From assembly GCF_003201655.1 (NCBI RefSeq), contig NZ_QJJU01000012.1:105394-169393 (forward strand): 64,000 nucleotides of DNA, in the 5' to 3' direction. Below, piece by piece: positions 38,728 to 47,372 of this stretch. A program made the position numbers and the translations under genes. The notes beneath the pieces were generated by a model that saw only the letters and a program-made list of their open reading frames with translations, was not told the origin of the DNA and made no database searches. The DNA comes from Mycolicibacterium moriokaense (lineage in GTDB: Bacteria; Actinomycetota; Actinomycetes; Mycobacteriales; Mycobacteriaceae). The stretch's first letter is position 1. Every line of letters begins with the position of its first letter.

Positions 38728-40341
38728 ATGAAGTCCTACGACACGGGTCCGACCGATACTCCGATCATCGAGGAGACGATCGGCGAGAACTTCGAACGGA
38801 CCGTTCGGGCAAATCCGGACGCAGAGGCGCTAGTTGACATGGCAAGCACCCGCCGATGGACATACGGCGAACTCAACGACGAAATCGACGTGGTCGCACG
38901 CGGTCTCATGTCGCTTGGCATTGAACGCGGCGAGCGCGTCGGCATCTGGGCGCCGAATTGTCCGGAGTGGACCATCGTGCAGTACGCGACCGCCAAAATC
39001 GGCGCCATCCTCGTCAACATCAACCCTGCCTATCGGACACATGAACTCGCCTATGTGTTGAAGCAGTCGGGCGTCAGAACCCTCATCTCGGCCACGGCAT
39101 TCAAGACATCGGATTACGTCAGCATGGTCGACGAGGTGCGCGCCGAGACGGCCGATCTGCAGGAAGTGGTGTTCCTCGACACCGACGATTGGCAGGATCT
39201 GAAGGACCGCGCGGACGGCGTACCCGTTGACGATCTGCGGGCGAGATTGGCCTCACTCGACAACTACCAGCCGATCAACATCCAATACACTTCGGGTACA
39301 ACGGGTTTCCCAAAAGGCGCCACGCTGTCGCACCGCAACATCCTCAACAACGGATTCTTCGCGACCGAACTCATCAACCTCGGGCCCGACGACAGACTGT
39401 GCATCCCTGTGCCCTTCTATCACTGCTTCGGCATGGTGTTGGGCAACCTCGGCTGTACCACCCACGGCGCAACGATGGTGATACCCGCGCCAGGGTTCGA
39501 TCCTGGTCTGACGCTCGATGCGATCGAATCTGAAAGGTGCACAGCGGTTTACGGCGTTCCGACGATGTATATCGCGATGCTCGGCGACACCGACCTGGCT
39601 ACCCGCGACTTGTCGTCGCTGCGCACCGGTGTCATGGCGGGGTCGATCTGTCCGATCGAGGTCATGAAGCGCTGCATCAACGACATGAACATGGCCGAGT
39701 TGTCCATCGCGTACGGCATGACCGAACTGTCGCCCGGTGCGTGCCAGACCCTCATCGACGACGACCTCGAGCGGCGTACCGCCTCGATCGGTCGTGCTCA
39801 CCCACATGTGGAGATCCAAATCGTGGACCCCGCCACCGGCGACATCGTCGAGCGCGGTGAGCCCGGTGAGTTCTGCGCGCGCGGGTACGGGGTGATGCTG
39901 GGCTACTGGAACGACGACGAAAAGACCAGAGAAGCTATCGACGCCGACGGTTGGATGCACACCGGTGACCTGGCGACCATGCGGCCGGATGGCTACTGCA
40001 ACATCGTCGGACGCATCAAGGACATGGTGATCCGCGGCGGGGAGAACGTCTATCCGCGCGAGGTCGAGGAGTTTCTGTACACCCACCCCGACATCGAGGA
40101 CGCTCAGGTGATCGGCGTCCCCGACGAGAAGTACGGCGAAGAGATCTGTGCCTGGATCCGGATGAAGCCGGGCCGAAGCCAGCTCGACGCGCAATCAGTC
40201 CGTGAGTTCGCCAACGGCAAGCTGGCCCACTACAAGATCCCGCGGTACGTCCACATCGTCGACGAATTCCCGATGACGATCACGGGCAAGGTTCGCAAGA
40301 TCGAAATGCGCGAGATGACCGTGAAGGTCCTCGGGCTGTAG
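38728..40341 (+). CDS. Long/medium-chain fatty-acyl-CoA ligase (FadD family)
   Basis: A 537-residue adenylate-forming enzyme. The P-loop YTSGTTGFPKGATLSHRN, the A5 motif YGMTELSPGACQ, A7 GWMHTGDLATMRPDGY, A8 GRIKDMVIRGGENVYPREVE and catalytic Lys in the C-terminal TGKVRK are all present. It activates a carboxylic acid to its CoA ester. It is divergent from the epoxide hydrolase (72-base gap), so the three genes could serve degradation of one compound. The exact FadD number is not assignable by eye. Confidence 0.92.
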   Translation: MKSYDTGPTDTPIIEETIGENFERTVRANPDAEALVDMASTRRWTYGELNDEIDVVARGLMSLGIERGERVGIWAPNCPEWTIVQYATAKIGAILVNINPAYRTHELAYVLKQSGVRTLISATAFKTSDYVSMVDEVRAETADLQEVVFLDTDDWQDLKDRADGVPVDDLRARLASLDNYQPINIQYTSGTTGFPKGATLSHRNILNNGFFATELINLGPDDRLCIPVPFYHCFGMVLGNLGCTTHGATMVIPAPGFDPGLTLDAIESERCTAVYGVPTMYIAMLGDTDLATRDLSSLRTGVMAGSICPIEVMKRCINDMNMAELSIAYGMTELSPGACQTLIDDDLERRTASIGRAHPHVEIQIVDPATGDIVERGEPGEFCARGYGVMLGYWNDDEKTREAIDADGWMHTGDLATMRPDGYCNIVGRIKDMVIRGGENVYPREVEEFLYTHPDIEDAQVIGVPDEKYGEEICAWIRMKPGRSQLDAQSVREFANGKLAHYKIPRYVHIVDEFPMTITGKVRKIEMREMTVKVLGL

Positions 40342-40441
40342 GCCGCGCCAAACGCCACTATTGCTGCGAAGATTGAGAAACCTCGAGCAAGTCGGATGAG
40401 TTTCGGCCGTTCGATGAGTCTGTACGTGTGTGAGGAGCGAA

Positions 40442-40837
40442 ATGTCCGCCGTGATCGGGCGCAGGGCGTGTGCAGCGCTGGCGTTGAGTTCGGCGGGTCT
40501 GCACGCCGCGATGCTCGGCCATGCGTCCAACGTCGTGGCCGGTGCGCTGCTGGCCGTGATGATCCTCGCGTGTGTGTACTGCGCTCGTGACCTGTGGCTG
40601 CGTGGAACGCTGCGGGCCTGGTGCGTCGTCGGGCTGATGAACATCGCGATGATCGCGGTGCACTTGCCCGCACCGTCGCATCGCCACGGAATGCAGGCGG
40701 CGTCCGCGGCCCATCAGTCCACGCTGATGGGCCTTGCGACCGCCGTCGCGGCGGTCGAGGTGGCCGCCGCGATGGCTGTGCTGTACTTCCGCACGCGCGG
40801 GAACGCGCAACTGGTCAGCGGTAAACCAGCCCGCTGA
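40442..40837 (+). CDS. Small membrane protein of unknown function
   Basis: A 131-residue protein with about four hydrophobic segments and a His-rich loop between residues ~80 and 100 (HLPAPSHRHGMQ and AAHQS). GAGGAG is 5 bases before the ATG. It overlaps the 3' end of the convergent flavin monooxygenase by 23 bases. I do not recognise the family; the His cluster could bind a metal. Confidence 0.65.
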   Translation: MSAVIGRRACAALALSSAGLHAAMLGHASNVVAGALLAVMILACVYCARDLWLRGTLRAWCVVGLMNIAMIAVHLPAPSHRHGMQAASAAHQSTLMGLATAVAAVEVAAAMAVLYFRTRGNAQLVSGKPAR

Positions 40838-41954
40838 GCCGCATCGCCAGAGCACGCCGAACCGACGGAACCCGTCCGGCCATGCCGATGAACGCATTGC
40901 GCACCGGACGAGCGGCCCGCGGCAGCGTCGCCAATCGCGTTAGCCGGTCGGTCATTTCGACGACCTGCTGTGCGATCGGGCGGCGCGCGTCACTGTAGTC
41001 GTCGAGCACGCTGTCGGGCTCACCGGCGAGAACGCGGGCCAGGGCGTCCGCCAACGCGACGCCGTCCTGGATGCCGAGGTTCATGCCCTGTCCTCCGGCG
41101 GGGCTGTGGACATGGGCTGCGTCGCCGGACAGCAGCAGACGTCCGGCGCGATAGGTGTCGGCGACTCGGTGGTGGATCCGGAACCGCGACCCCCAGATGA
41201 CGTCGGTGACGACCATCCGGCCTGCGCCGGTCCCTCGGTTGTCCAGGATCTGCTGGATGAACGCGGCAGACGGTACTTCGGGTGCGTCGGCCACCGGCGC
41301 GACGATGCGGAAAATGTCGCCCGGAAGCGGCGCCACTACCGTCATCCCCGCCTTGGCCCAGAACAGAATGACCTCGTCGAGAGGCGCTTCGCCGCTGAGC
41401 CGAACGTCGGCCAGCATGAACGACTCGGCGTACGAACCACCCTGGAATCCGATGCCTGCCTGCTCGCGCACGGTGCTGTGGATGCCGTCGGCACCGACGG
41501 CGTAGCGGGCGCGGATGACGTCACCGTCGTCGAACATCGCCGTCACCCCGTCGGCGTCATGCGATATCGAGGTCAGCGTCTTGGGCCTGATGACTGAGCC
41601 GCCGAGCTCGACCAGCCGGTCGAGCAGCACCTTCTCGGTCGTCGACTGCGGAACCATTAGCGAGTAGGGGTAGTTGGTGGGCAGCCCGCTGAAGTCGATC
41701 GGGATGAGGGTTTGCGCTCGGTCGCGGATGCTGAACCGCGGCGCCTGAATGCCCTCCTTGACCAGCCGCCTTGCGACGTCGAGGTCTTCGAGCACTTCGA
41801 GCGTGCGGGAATTGACCACGGCTGCGCGCGACGTGTTGGCGCCTGCGGCCTGCCGGTCCACCACGGTCGTCGCAAAACCCTTCTTGACCAGCGACGCGGC
41901 CAGTGTGAGTCCGCTCGGGCCCGCTCCGATGATGAGGACGTCGGTGTCGTACAT
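40815..41954 (-). CDS. FAD-dependent aromatic monooxygenase (PheA/TfdB/UbiH type)
   Basis: A 379-residue class A flavoprotein monooxygenase. The GxGxxG fold is VLIIGAGPSGLTLAASLV; the DG motif is AVGADGIHSTVR; the GD motif is GRLLLSGDAAHVHSPAGGQG. It hydroxylates aromatic or polyketide-like rings using NAD(P)H. The ATG at 41954 has AAGGAG 5 bases upstream. It is divergent from a TetR regulator with a 93-base region holding three matching 18-base operator-like sites, so its expression is probably substrate-induced. Confidence 0.88.
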   Translation of the reverse strand: MYDTDVLIIGAGPSGLTLAASLVKKGFATTVVDRQAAGANTSRAAVVNSRTLEVLEDLDVARRLVKEGIQAPRFSIRDRAQTLIPIDFSGLPTNYPYSLMVPQSTTEKVLLDRLVELGGSVIRPKTLTSISHDADGVTAMFDDGDVIRARYAVGADGIHSTVREQAGIGFQGGSYAESFMLADVRLSGEAPLDEVILFWAKAGMTVVAPLPGDIFRIVAPVADAPEVPSAAFIQQILDNRGTGAGRMVVTDVIWGSRFRIHHRVADTYRAGRLLLSGDAAHVHSPAGGQGMNLGIQDGVALADALARVLAGEPDSVLDDYSDARRPIAQQVVEMTDRLTRLATLPRAARPVRNAFIGMAGRVPSVRRALAMRLSGLVYR

Positions 41955-41972
41955 GTCATCTCCTTTGCTTGA

Positions 41973-42048
41973 TGCCAACGCTTGTTGGCATCAACTATGC
42001 GCCGCGATTTTGCGTATGTCAACAGTTGTTGGCCTACACTTGTTGACA
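41973..42048. promoter_or_regulatory. Three repeated TetR operator-like sites between divergent genes
   Basis: Three 18-base sites share a pattern. Site 1 is TGCCAACGCTTGTTGGCA (41973-41990), nearly palindromic with flanking GAT/ATC. Site 2 is TGTCAACAGTTGTTGGCC (42017-42034). Site 3 is GGCCTACACTTGTTGACA (42031-42048), overlapping site 2 and reaching the TetR ATG. They lie between the monooxygenase (ATG 41954) and the TetR gene (ATG 42048) and fit autoregulation plus control of the neighbour. Confidence 0.62.
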
Positions 42049-42593
42049 TGCGCAGATCCTCAGCAGAAACCAAAGCGGTGATCCTGGCCGCGGCCAGACA
42101 GCGGTTCGCCGAGTCCGGGTTCGAACGAGCGACGATCCGGAGGATCGCGGCCGACGCGAACATCGATCCGTCGATGGTGATGCGCTACTTCGGCAACAAA
42201 GACCAGTTGTTTGCCGCTGCCGCCGACTTCGATTTGCAGATCCCTGATCTGTCCGACGTCGAGCGCGATCAGCTGGGCGAGCGCATGGTCACCCATTTCT
42301 TGAACCGATGGGAAGGCGATGAGGCTCTGATCGTGTTACTGAGGTCGAGCACCACGAATCCCGAAGCGGCGCAACGGATGCGGGAGATCTTCGCGGGCCA
42401 GCTGCTGCCCGCGATCGCGAAGGTCAATCCCGACGCGCCCGCCAGCCGTGCCGGCCTGGTCGCGACGCAGGTCCTTGGGATGGCGTTGTGCCGATATGTC
42501 CTGCAGGTGCCGCCGGTCGTGGCGATGTCACGCGAAGAGCTGGTCGCCTGGCTCGGGCCGACCGTTCAGCGCTATCTGGTGGGGCCGGGATAA
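42048..42593 (+). CDS. TetR-family transcriptional regulator
   Basis: A 181-residue regulator. The HTH is clear: KAVILAAARQRFAESGFERA then TIRRIAADANIDPSMVMRYF, with NKDQLF after it. The C-domain is of the TetR_C_PF17920-like type. No Shine-Dalgarno precedes the ATG, and the last operator site reaches it, suggesting a leaderless transcript. It diverges from and probably represses the flavin monooxygenase. Its 3' end overlaps the next convergent gene by 22 bases. Confidence 0.88.
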   Translation: MRRSSAETKAVILAAARQRFAESGFERATIRRIAADANIDPSMVMRYFGNKDQLFAAAADFDLQIPDLSDVERDQLGERMVTHFLNRWEGDEALIVLLRSSTTNPEAAQRMREIFAGQLLPAIAKVNPDAPASRAGLVATQVLGMALCRYVLQVPPVVAMSREELVAWLGPTVQRYLVGPG

Positions 42594-42841
42594 TCAGGCG
42601 GAGGACCCGGGGGTTCGCGCTTGCCCTCAGCGCGTCGGAGCTGTCTCTTTGCTTCGGCGCGATTGGTCAATACGTAACGCCCGTTTTGCCAGATGTCGGC
42701 AAGAGCCATCACGACCACTCCAGCGGCCCCCGCGAATACGCACATCAGCGGCGTGACACGCGGGCCCACACTGGAAATAGCCAAGACACTGGCGACAGGA
42801 AACGCTATCGCGGCCAAGTACTTGATAGCCCATTTGCCCAC
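42572..42841 (-). CDS. Small membrane protein of unknown function
   Basis: An 89-residue protein with two hydrophobic segments (about residues 4-26 and 31-52) and a basic, Arg/Glu-rich tail ending PPPDYPGPTR. The ATG at 42841 is the first in frame and diverges from the DUF1326-like gene. It overlaps the TetR gene end. No family is recognised; it is credible because the frame is uninterrupted and the composition is membrane-like. Confidence 0.55.
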   Translation of the reverse strand: MGKWAIKYLAAIAFPVASVLAISSVGPRVTPLMCVFAGAAGVVVMALADIWQNGRYVLTNRAEAKRQLRRAEGKREPPGPPPDYPGPTR

Positions 42842-42974
42842 GCTGCCCCCGGCGTCAGACCCGTTGTGGTGCGACGATCGTACGCTGCTCCAGCAATCAA
42901 CACTATCGACGTGTGGCCGTTTGTCGTAGACTTGTGTGCTGCCATTTTGCGGCGGCGGAAATTCGAGGTGCCCG

Positions 42975-43595
42975 ATGTCGGCAAACGGATACGAACTTCA
43001 CGGAACCCTGCTGGAGGCATGCTCATGTGGCGTGCTGTGTCCCTGTTGGATTGGCGAGGATCCCGACGGGGGGACTTGTGACGCGTTCAACGCATACCAC
43101 TTCGACCGGGGCACGATCGGCGACGTCGATGTCAGCGGACTAACGTTCGTTCGCGTTGTGCAGATCCCCGGCAACGTGCTCACACCGGGCAGTTGGCGGC
43201 AGGTGGTTTTCGTCGACGACCGAGCTACCGGGGAGCAGCGCCAAGCGATCCTGGACGCATACGACGGAAAGCTGGGCGGACCGCTCGCCGATCTGGCGGC
43301 ACTGATCGGCGAGACGGTGGCGGTGCATGATGCGCCGATCAAGCACGAAGTCAGTGACGGCAAGGGAATGCTGGAGATCGGCGATGTCGTGGAAGCCACG
43401 ATGCGCCCATTCAGGGGGCCGGACGGCAGCGTCACCACGTTGCGCGACTCACTGTTCTCTACGGTGCCGGGCACGCCCGCGTACGTCGCCGTGGCCGACT
43501 CTCACAAGGTCAACCTGCCCCAATACGACATGGTGTGGTCGTTCACCGGCCGCAATGCCATCCAGGCTGACTACCAGATCCAGTACGCGCCGTGA
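42975..43595 (+). CDS. DUF1326-like cytoplasmic protein with Cys-rich N-terminus
   Basis: A 206-residue protein of the DUF1326 family. Its most striking part is the cluster CSCGVLCPCW at about residues 16-25, four closely spaced Cys that could bind a metal. A conserved beta-rich body follows (GTPAYVAVADSHKVNLPQYD). GAGGTG lies 5 bases before the ATG. Stop overlaps the GTG of the DUF2182-like gene, and the two families co-occur widely; no function has been established for either. Confidence 0.82.
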   Translation: MSANGYELHGTLLEACSCGVLCPCWIGEDPDGGTCDAFNAYHFDRGTIGDVDVSGLTFVRVVQIPGNVLTPGSWRQVVFVDDRATGEQRQAILDAYDGKLGGPLADLAALIGETVAVHDAPIKHEVSDGKGMLEIGDVVEATMRPFRGPDGSVTTLRDSLFSTVPGTPAYVAVADSHKVNLPQYDMVWSFTGRNAIQADYQIQYAP

Positions 43596-44389
43596 CGAGC
43601 GCGCCCCAGGGCGCCCTCACCACACGGCGGCGCCGCGTGCCGGCACTCGTCATCGTCGCGATCGCTTGCGCGTGGCTCCTTGTGGTCGTCGCGCAGGTCA
43701 CCGGCCAAGCCAAGAACCTCCATCACGGCGCATTGATCGAGGGTGGTCTGTCGCTGGTTGTCGCTCTGGGGCTCTTCTTGCTGGCCTGGCAGGTGATGAT
43801 CGCGGCCATGATGCTTCCGTCCAGCCTGCCGTTGTTCCGGCTTTTCGCGACGGTGTCGGCGGGCGCGCCTCATCCGCGCGCCACCTTCGCGGCGTTCCTG
43901 GCCGGGTACGTGATGGTATGGACAGGGTTCGGCGCGCTTGCATTCTTGGGCGACATCGCCGTCCACCACGCCGTCGACGCCAGTCCATGGCTGTCGGCGC
44001 ACTCATGGCTGATCGGTGCCGGCGTACTGGCGCTGGCGGGTCTATTCCAGTTCACGCCGCTTAAGGACCGCTGCCTGAGCAAGTGCCGGCACCCGAGCGC
44101 CTACCTGCTCCCGCGTTATCGGCGCGGAATTAGATCTGCGTTTGCCCTTGGGGGTGGCCACGGGTTGTTTTGCTTGGGTTGCTGCTGGGCACTGATGCTG
44201 GTGATGTTCGCAACCGGGGTTGCGAACCTGATCTGGATGGGCGCTCTGACCGCCCTCATGGTCTACGAAAAGACCGGGAGTGCCGGTCGACGAGTGGTGC
44301 CGTTGGCCGGAGTCGTCCTTCTCTGCGGCGCGGCGCTCGTGCTCGCGCTTTCGCCGTGGCTGCCTGAAGCCGTCATGAGCACCAACTAA
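43592..44389 (+). CDS. DUF2182-like integral membrane protein
   Basis: A 265-residue protein with about seven hydrophobic segments. Signatures visible are WQVMIAAMMLPSSLPLFRLF and GGGHGLFCLGCCWALMLVMF, the latter with three Cys in the membrane, plus a loop with CLSKCRHP. These residues suggest metal binding within the membrane. The GTG overlaps the DUF1326 stop (GTGA), so the two are a coupled module. Family DUF2182 is annotated as predicted metal-binding. Confidence 0.82.
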   Translation: MTSAPQGALTTRRRRVPALVIVAIACAWLLVVVAQVTGQAKNLHHGALIEGGLSLVVALGLFLLAWQVMIAAMMLPSSLPLFRLFATVSAGAPHPRATFAAFLAGYVMVWTGFGALAFLGDIAVHHAVDASPWLSAHSWLIGAGVLALAGLFQFTPLKDRCLSKCRHPSAYLLPRYRRGIRSAFALGGGHGLFCLGCCWALMLVMFATGVANLIWMGALTALMVYEKTGSAGRRVVPLAGVVLLCGAALVLALSPWLPEAVMSTN

Positions 44390-45078
44390 GCCTCGATCTC
44401 GCCGGCGATCTTGCGCTCGATGCTCGCGCGCGTGGTCGCAGGCAACACGATGAGCCCGTCGAGTTCCTTCTGCGCCCTGGCATAGGCGCTCTGGCGCTCC
44501 TGCGGTGTGGCCCCGCTGTCCGATGCCAGCCGCAACAGATGCTGGGCCCGAGCCAGCCGCTCCTGCGCTTCGGAGGAGAAGTCGCTGCGCCGCCGCCGAA
44601 TTGCCTCGGACTCCGCTACGTCGAATGCGGCCACGTATTCGCCGACGGCGTCGCGGTATTGGAGTTGGGCGTTGCGGTCACCGACGATGTCGTCGACGCT
44701 GTCGGGCCGCAGCCAGTCAGCGTGACTCCTGGCCTTGTGGAAGGCGACGGTCAGTGGATCGCGCATGTCTGTCATCAGTGGGAAGTCCAGCAGTTTGGCG
44801 ATGTCGATCTCGTAGTCGAGCCAACGCGCGTCGGTGCTGTCGTGGTGTTCGAGCACCTTGGTCATCTCGCGTTTGTAGCCGGCCTCGTTGGTGCGTGTCC
44901 GGCCAGACGCTTCAGCGAGCGCGACCTTGGTCTGCTGCTTGATGCGATACCGCTCGAGACGGCGCTGGGCCCGTCGTTCGCTGGCGACGGCAACCGCCCG
45001 AACGCCACCCCCGATCGCACCCGCGAACGGGAAGACCAGCCACCAGAAGTGACCTGCGAACTCAAGGAGCGGCGCCAC
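44386..45078 (-). CDS. Membrane-anchored coiled-coil protein of unknown function
   Basis: A 230-residue protein with one hydrophobic segment near the N-terminus (about residues 9-30), then a long charged helical region including RRAQRRLERYRIKQQTKVAL and, later, an AQERLARAQHLLRLASDSG helix. It is probably anchored with the bulk in the cytoplasm. The GTG start follows a G-rich CTGGGGTT. I do not recognise a named family. Its 3' end abuts the convergent DUF2182 gene (4-base overlap). Confidence 0.68.
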   Translation of the reverse strand: MAPLLEFAGHFWWLVFPFAGAIGGGVRAVAVASERRAQRRLERYRIKQQTKVALAEASGRTRTNEAGYKREMTKVLEHHDSTDARWLDYEIDIAKLLDFPLMTDMRDPLTVAFHKARSHADWLRPDSVDDIVGDRNAQLQYRDAVGEYVAAFDVAESEAIRRRRSDFSSEAQERLARAQHLLRLASDSGATPQERQSAYARAQKELDGLIVLPATTRASIERKIAGEIEA

Positions 45079-45180
45079 AACCCCAGAATGCCATCACTCT
45101 GGGGAGCCCCGTCGCGGCGAGATCTGCACCAGAGTCGATGTTTCGCTATGCACAACCCTCACGCAGATGTCGCGAGACTT

Positions 45181-45879
45181 TCACTCCCCGATCTGCCGTA
45201 GCGCTTGCGCGATAAGGTCGGCGACCGCGCTCGGGTCGCTGAGCATGCGCAGGTGATCCCAGTCCCTGCGGGCCACCCACCAGCCGAGCCGTTCGGCCTT
45301 GTCCGCCGCGGGGTCGAAGGGAGGGCCGAGCCGCAGAAATGCGCAGGCCACAGATTCCGCTAATCGTGCAGGCGGCGCCGGCTCGTCGAAGTAGGCGACC
45401 GGCAGTCGCGGGATCTCGGCGATGAGACCTCGCCTCCGCGCCGAGTCAGGAACCAATGCCTCTAGTGAGCCCGGAGGGAACCATTCGTGCCAGGGCGGCA
45501 GCAGGCCGTGATCGGCGAGACCGCGCAGCTGCGCCTCCAGCCCGGGTGGGGCCGTGTCGAACCAGCTGCGTCCTGGCTGCGGCAGCATCGCGTCGACGAA
45601 CACGGCACCGCTCGTGCGGTCGCCGACGGCCTCGGCGATCGCAGGCAGCAGCGCACCCGCTGCACTGTGCCCGACCACGACGACCGGGTTCGAGGTGCCG
45701 TCGACCGCCGCCGCGGCCGTCATGGCGTACTTCGGATAGTACGGGTGGTCCATTGTCGCTACAGCCGTCAGGTCGGGTGCGACGCAACTAAAACCGTTCT
45801 CGTGCAACACCTCCGCGGTGTAAGCCCACGTCGACGGACCAACGACCGGACTGTGCACGAACAGCAGCGTCGTGCTCAC
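45181..45879 (-). CDS. Alpha/beta-hydrolase fold enzyme
   Basis: A 232-residue hydrolase. The oxyanion strand LLFVHSPVVGPSTW, the nucleophile elbow VVVVGHSAAGALLP with catalytic Ser and the C-terminal region WWVARRDWDHLRML fit the fold, although the catalytic His is not obvious. The GTG overlaps the accD3 stop (GTGA), so it is the 3' partner of that gene. The substrate is unknown. Confidence 0.8.
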   Translation of the reverse strand: MSTTLLFVHSPVVGPSTWAYTAEVLHENGFSCVAPDLTAVATMDHPYYPKYAMTAAAAVDGTSNPVVVVGHSAAGALLPAIAEAVGDRTSGAVFVDAMLPQPGRSWFDTAPPGLEAQLRGLADHGLLPPWHEWFPPGSLEALVPDSARRRGLIAEIPRLPVAYFDEPAPPARLAESVACAFLRLGPPFDPAADKAERLGWWVARRDWDHLRMLSDPSAVADLIAQALRQIGE

Positions 45880-47345
45880 AGCCCGATCCGCCGGTAGCGC
45901 GTCAGCCTGGCGGCCAGCCGCTGCTCGACGGGGATCGCACGCAACCCGTGCAGTTCGTTGGCGATGGTGGCCGACAACCGCTGCGTGAACTCCATCGGCT
46001 CGTCAGCGGCATCGGGATGTTCGGGCACGATCGCGTCGACGATTCCGTTCCGCATCAGGTCGGCCGACCGAATGCCTTGCGCCGCAGCCAGTTCCGGGGC
46101 GTGGGCGACGTCGCGGAACACGATTGCGCTAGCACCCTCCGGTGGCAGTGGAGCCAGCCACCCGTGCAGGGCGGCCAGCACCCTGTCGGCCGGCACCATC
46201 GCAAGCGCGGGCCCGCCGCTGCCCTGCCCCAGCAGCACCGAGACGGTCGGCGTGTCGAGCGTGACGAGTTCGGCGAGACAGCGGGCGATCTCGCCTGCCA
46301 GCCCGCCCTGCTCGGCCTCGGCGGACAGCGCGGGCCCGGCGGTGTCGATGACGAGCACCAGCGGCAGCTGCAACCCCGCAGCCAACGCCATGCCGCGCCG
46401 GGCCTCCCGCAGCGCCGCCGGACCCACCAAACCTCCGACGACCCGCTGCTGGCCGAGGACGACGGCGGGCTGCCCGCCGAAGCGGGCCAGCGCCAGCATC
46501 ATGGTGGCCGCCTCGCCGCGCTCGGTGCCCGACAGCAGCACCCGCTCCGTGGTGCCGTGTCGCAACAGGTATTCGACGCCGGGCCGGTCCGGACGGCGCG
46601 ACGACTCGACTGACTTCCATGCGGGCACGTCGGGCAGCGCCTCGGGTTCGGGCATGGGCGGCGGCGACCCTGGCGCGTCGGCGACCACTTTGAGCGTGCG
46701 GTCCAGCGTCGAGCGCAGCGCATCGAGCGGCACCACGCCGTCGATGACACCGTGCCGGTGGAGGTTCTCAGCGGTCTGCACGCCGGCGGGAAACGGCTCG
46801 CCGTAGAGGTGTTCGTACACGCGCGGTCCGAGGAATCCGACGAGCGCACCCGGTTCCGCCGCGGTGACATGACCTAGTGAGCCCCACGATGCGAACACGC
46901 CGCCGGTGGTCGGGTGACGCAGGTAGACGAGGTATGCCAGGTGCGCGCGCTTGTGCAGTTCGACGGCGGCGGCGATCTTGACCATCTGCAGGAACGCGAC
47001 AGTGCCCTCTTGCATGCGGGTGCCGCCCGAACTCGGCGACGCCAACAGCGGCAGCCGCTCGGTCGTCGCCCGCTGCACGGCGGCCGTGATGCGCTCCGCG
47101 GCGGCGACACCGATCGAGCCGGCCAGGAAGTCGAATTCGCAGACCACCAGTGCCACGCGGCGCCCGAACACCGTGCCCTCGCCGGTCACGACCGATTCGT
47201 CGAGGCCGGTCGCGGCCTGCGCAGCGACCAGCTCCCTCCGGTACGCGTCGCCGGCGCCGACATCCAGCGGCGACGTATCCCAGCTGCGGAAAGAGCCCAC
47301 GTCCAGCACGGAGTCGAGTAGCTGCAGGGCTCCGATCCGGCTCAC
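45876..47345 (-). CDS. accD3: Acyl-CoA carboxylase carboxyltransferase subunit AccD3
   Basis: A 489-residue carboxyltransferase beta-type protein, near the 495 aa of Rv0904c. Both crotonase-fold halves are present: the N-half with SPSSGGTRMQEGTVAFLQMV, the acyl-CoA binding oxyanion region, and the C-half with VIDTAGPALSAEAEQGGLAGE. It would transfer carboxyl from a biotin carrier to acetyl-, propionyl- or longer acyl-CoA. GTG 47345 is chosen to match the family N-terminus VSRIGALQLLDSVLD. It is divergent from echA6, with only 27 bases between the starts. Confidence 0.9.
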   Translation of the reverse strand: MSRIGALQLLDSVLDVGSFRSWDTSPLDVGAGDAYRRELVAAQAATGLDESVVTGEGTVFGRRVALVVCEFDFLAGSIGVAAAERITAAVQRATTERLPLLASPSSGGTRMQEGTVAFLQMVKIAAAVELHKRAHLAYLVYLRHPTTGGVFASWGSLGHVTAAEPGALVGFLGPRVYEHLYGEPFPAGVQTAENLHRHGVIDGVVPLDALRSTLDRTLKVVADAPGSPPPMPEPEALPDVPAWKSVESSRRPDRPGVEYLLRHGTTERVLLSGTERGEAATMMLALARFGGQPAVVLGQQRVVGGLVGPAALREARRGMALAAGLQLPLVLVIDTAGPALSAEAEQGGLAGEIARCLAELVTLDTPTVSVLLGQGSGGPALAMVPADRVLAALHGWLAPLPPEGASAIVFRDVAHAPELAAAQGIRSADLMRNGIVDAIVPEHPDAADEPMEFTQRLSATIANELHGLRAIPVEQRLAARLTRYRRIGL

Positions 47346-47372
47346 ACGACAAGAGGCTAATAGGGTGGAGAC

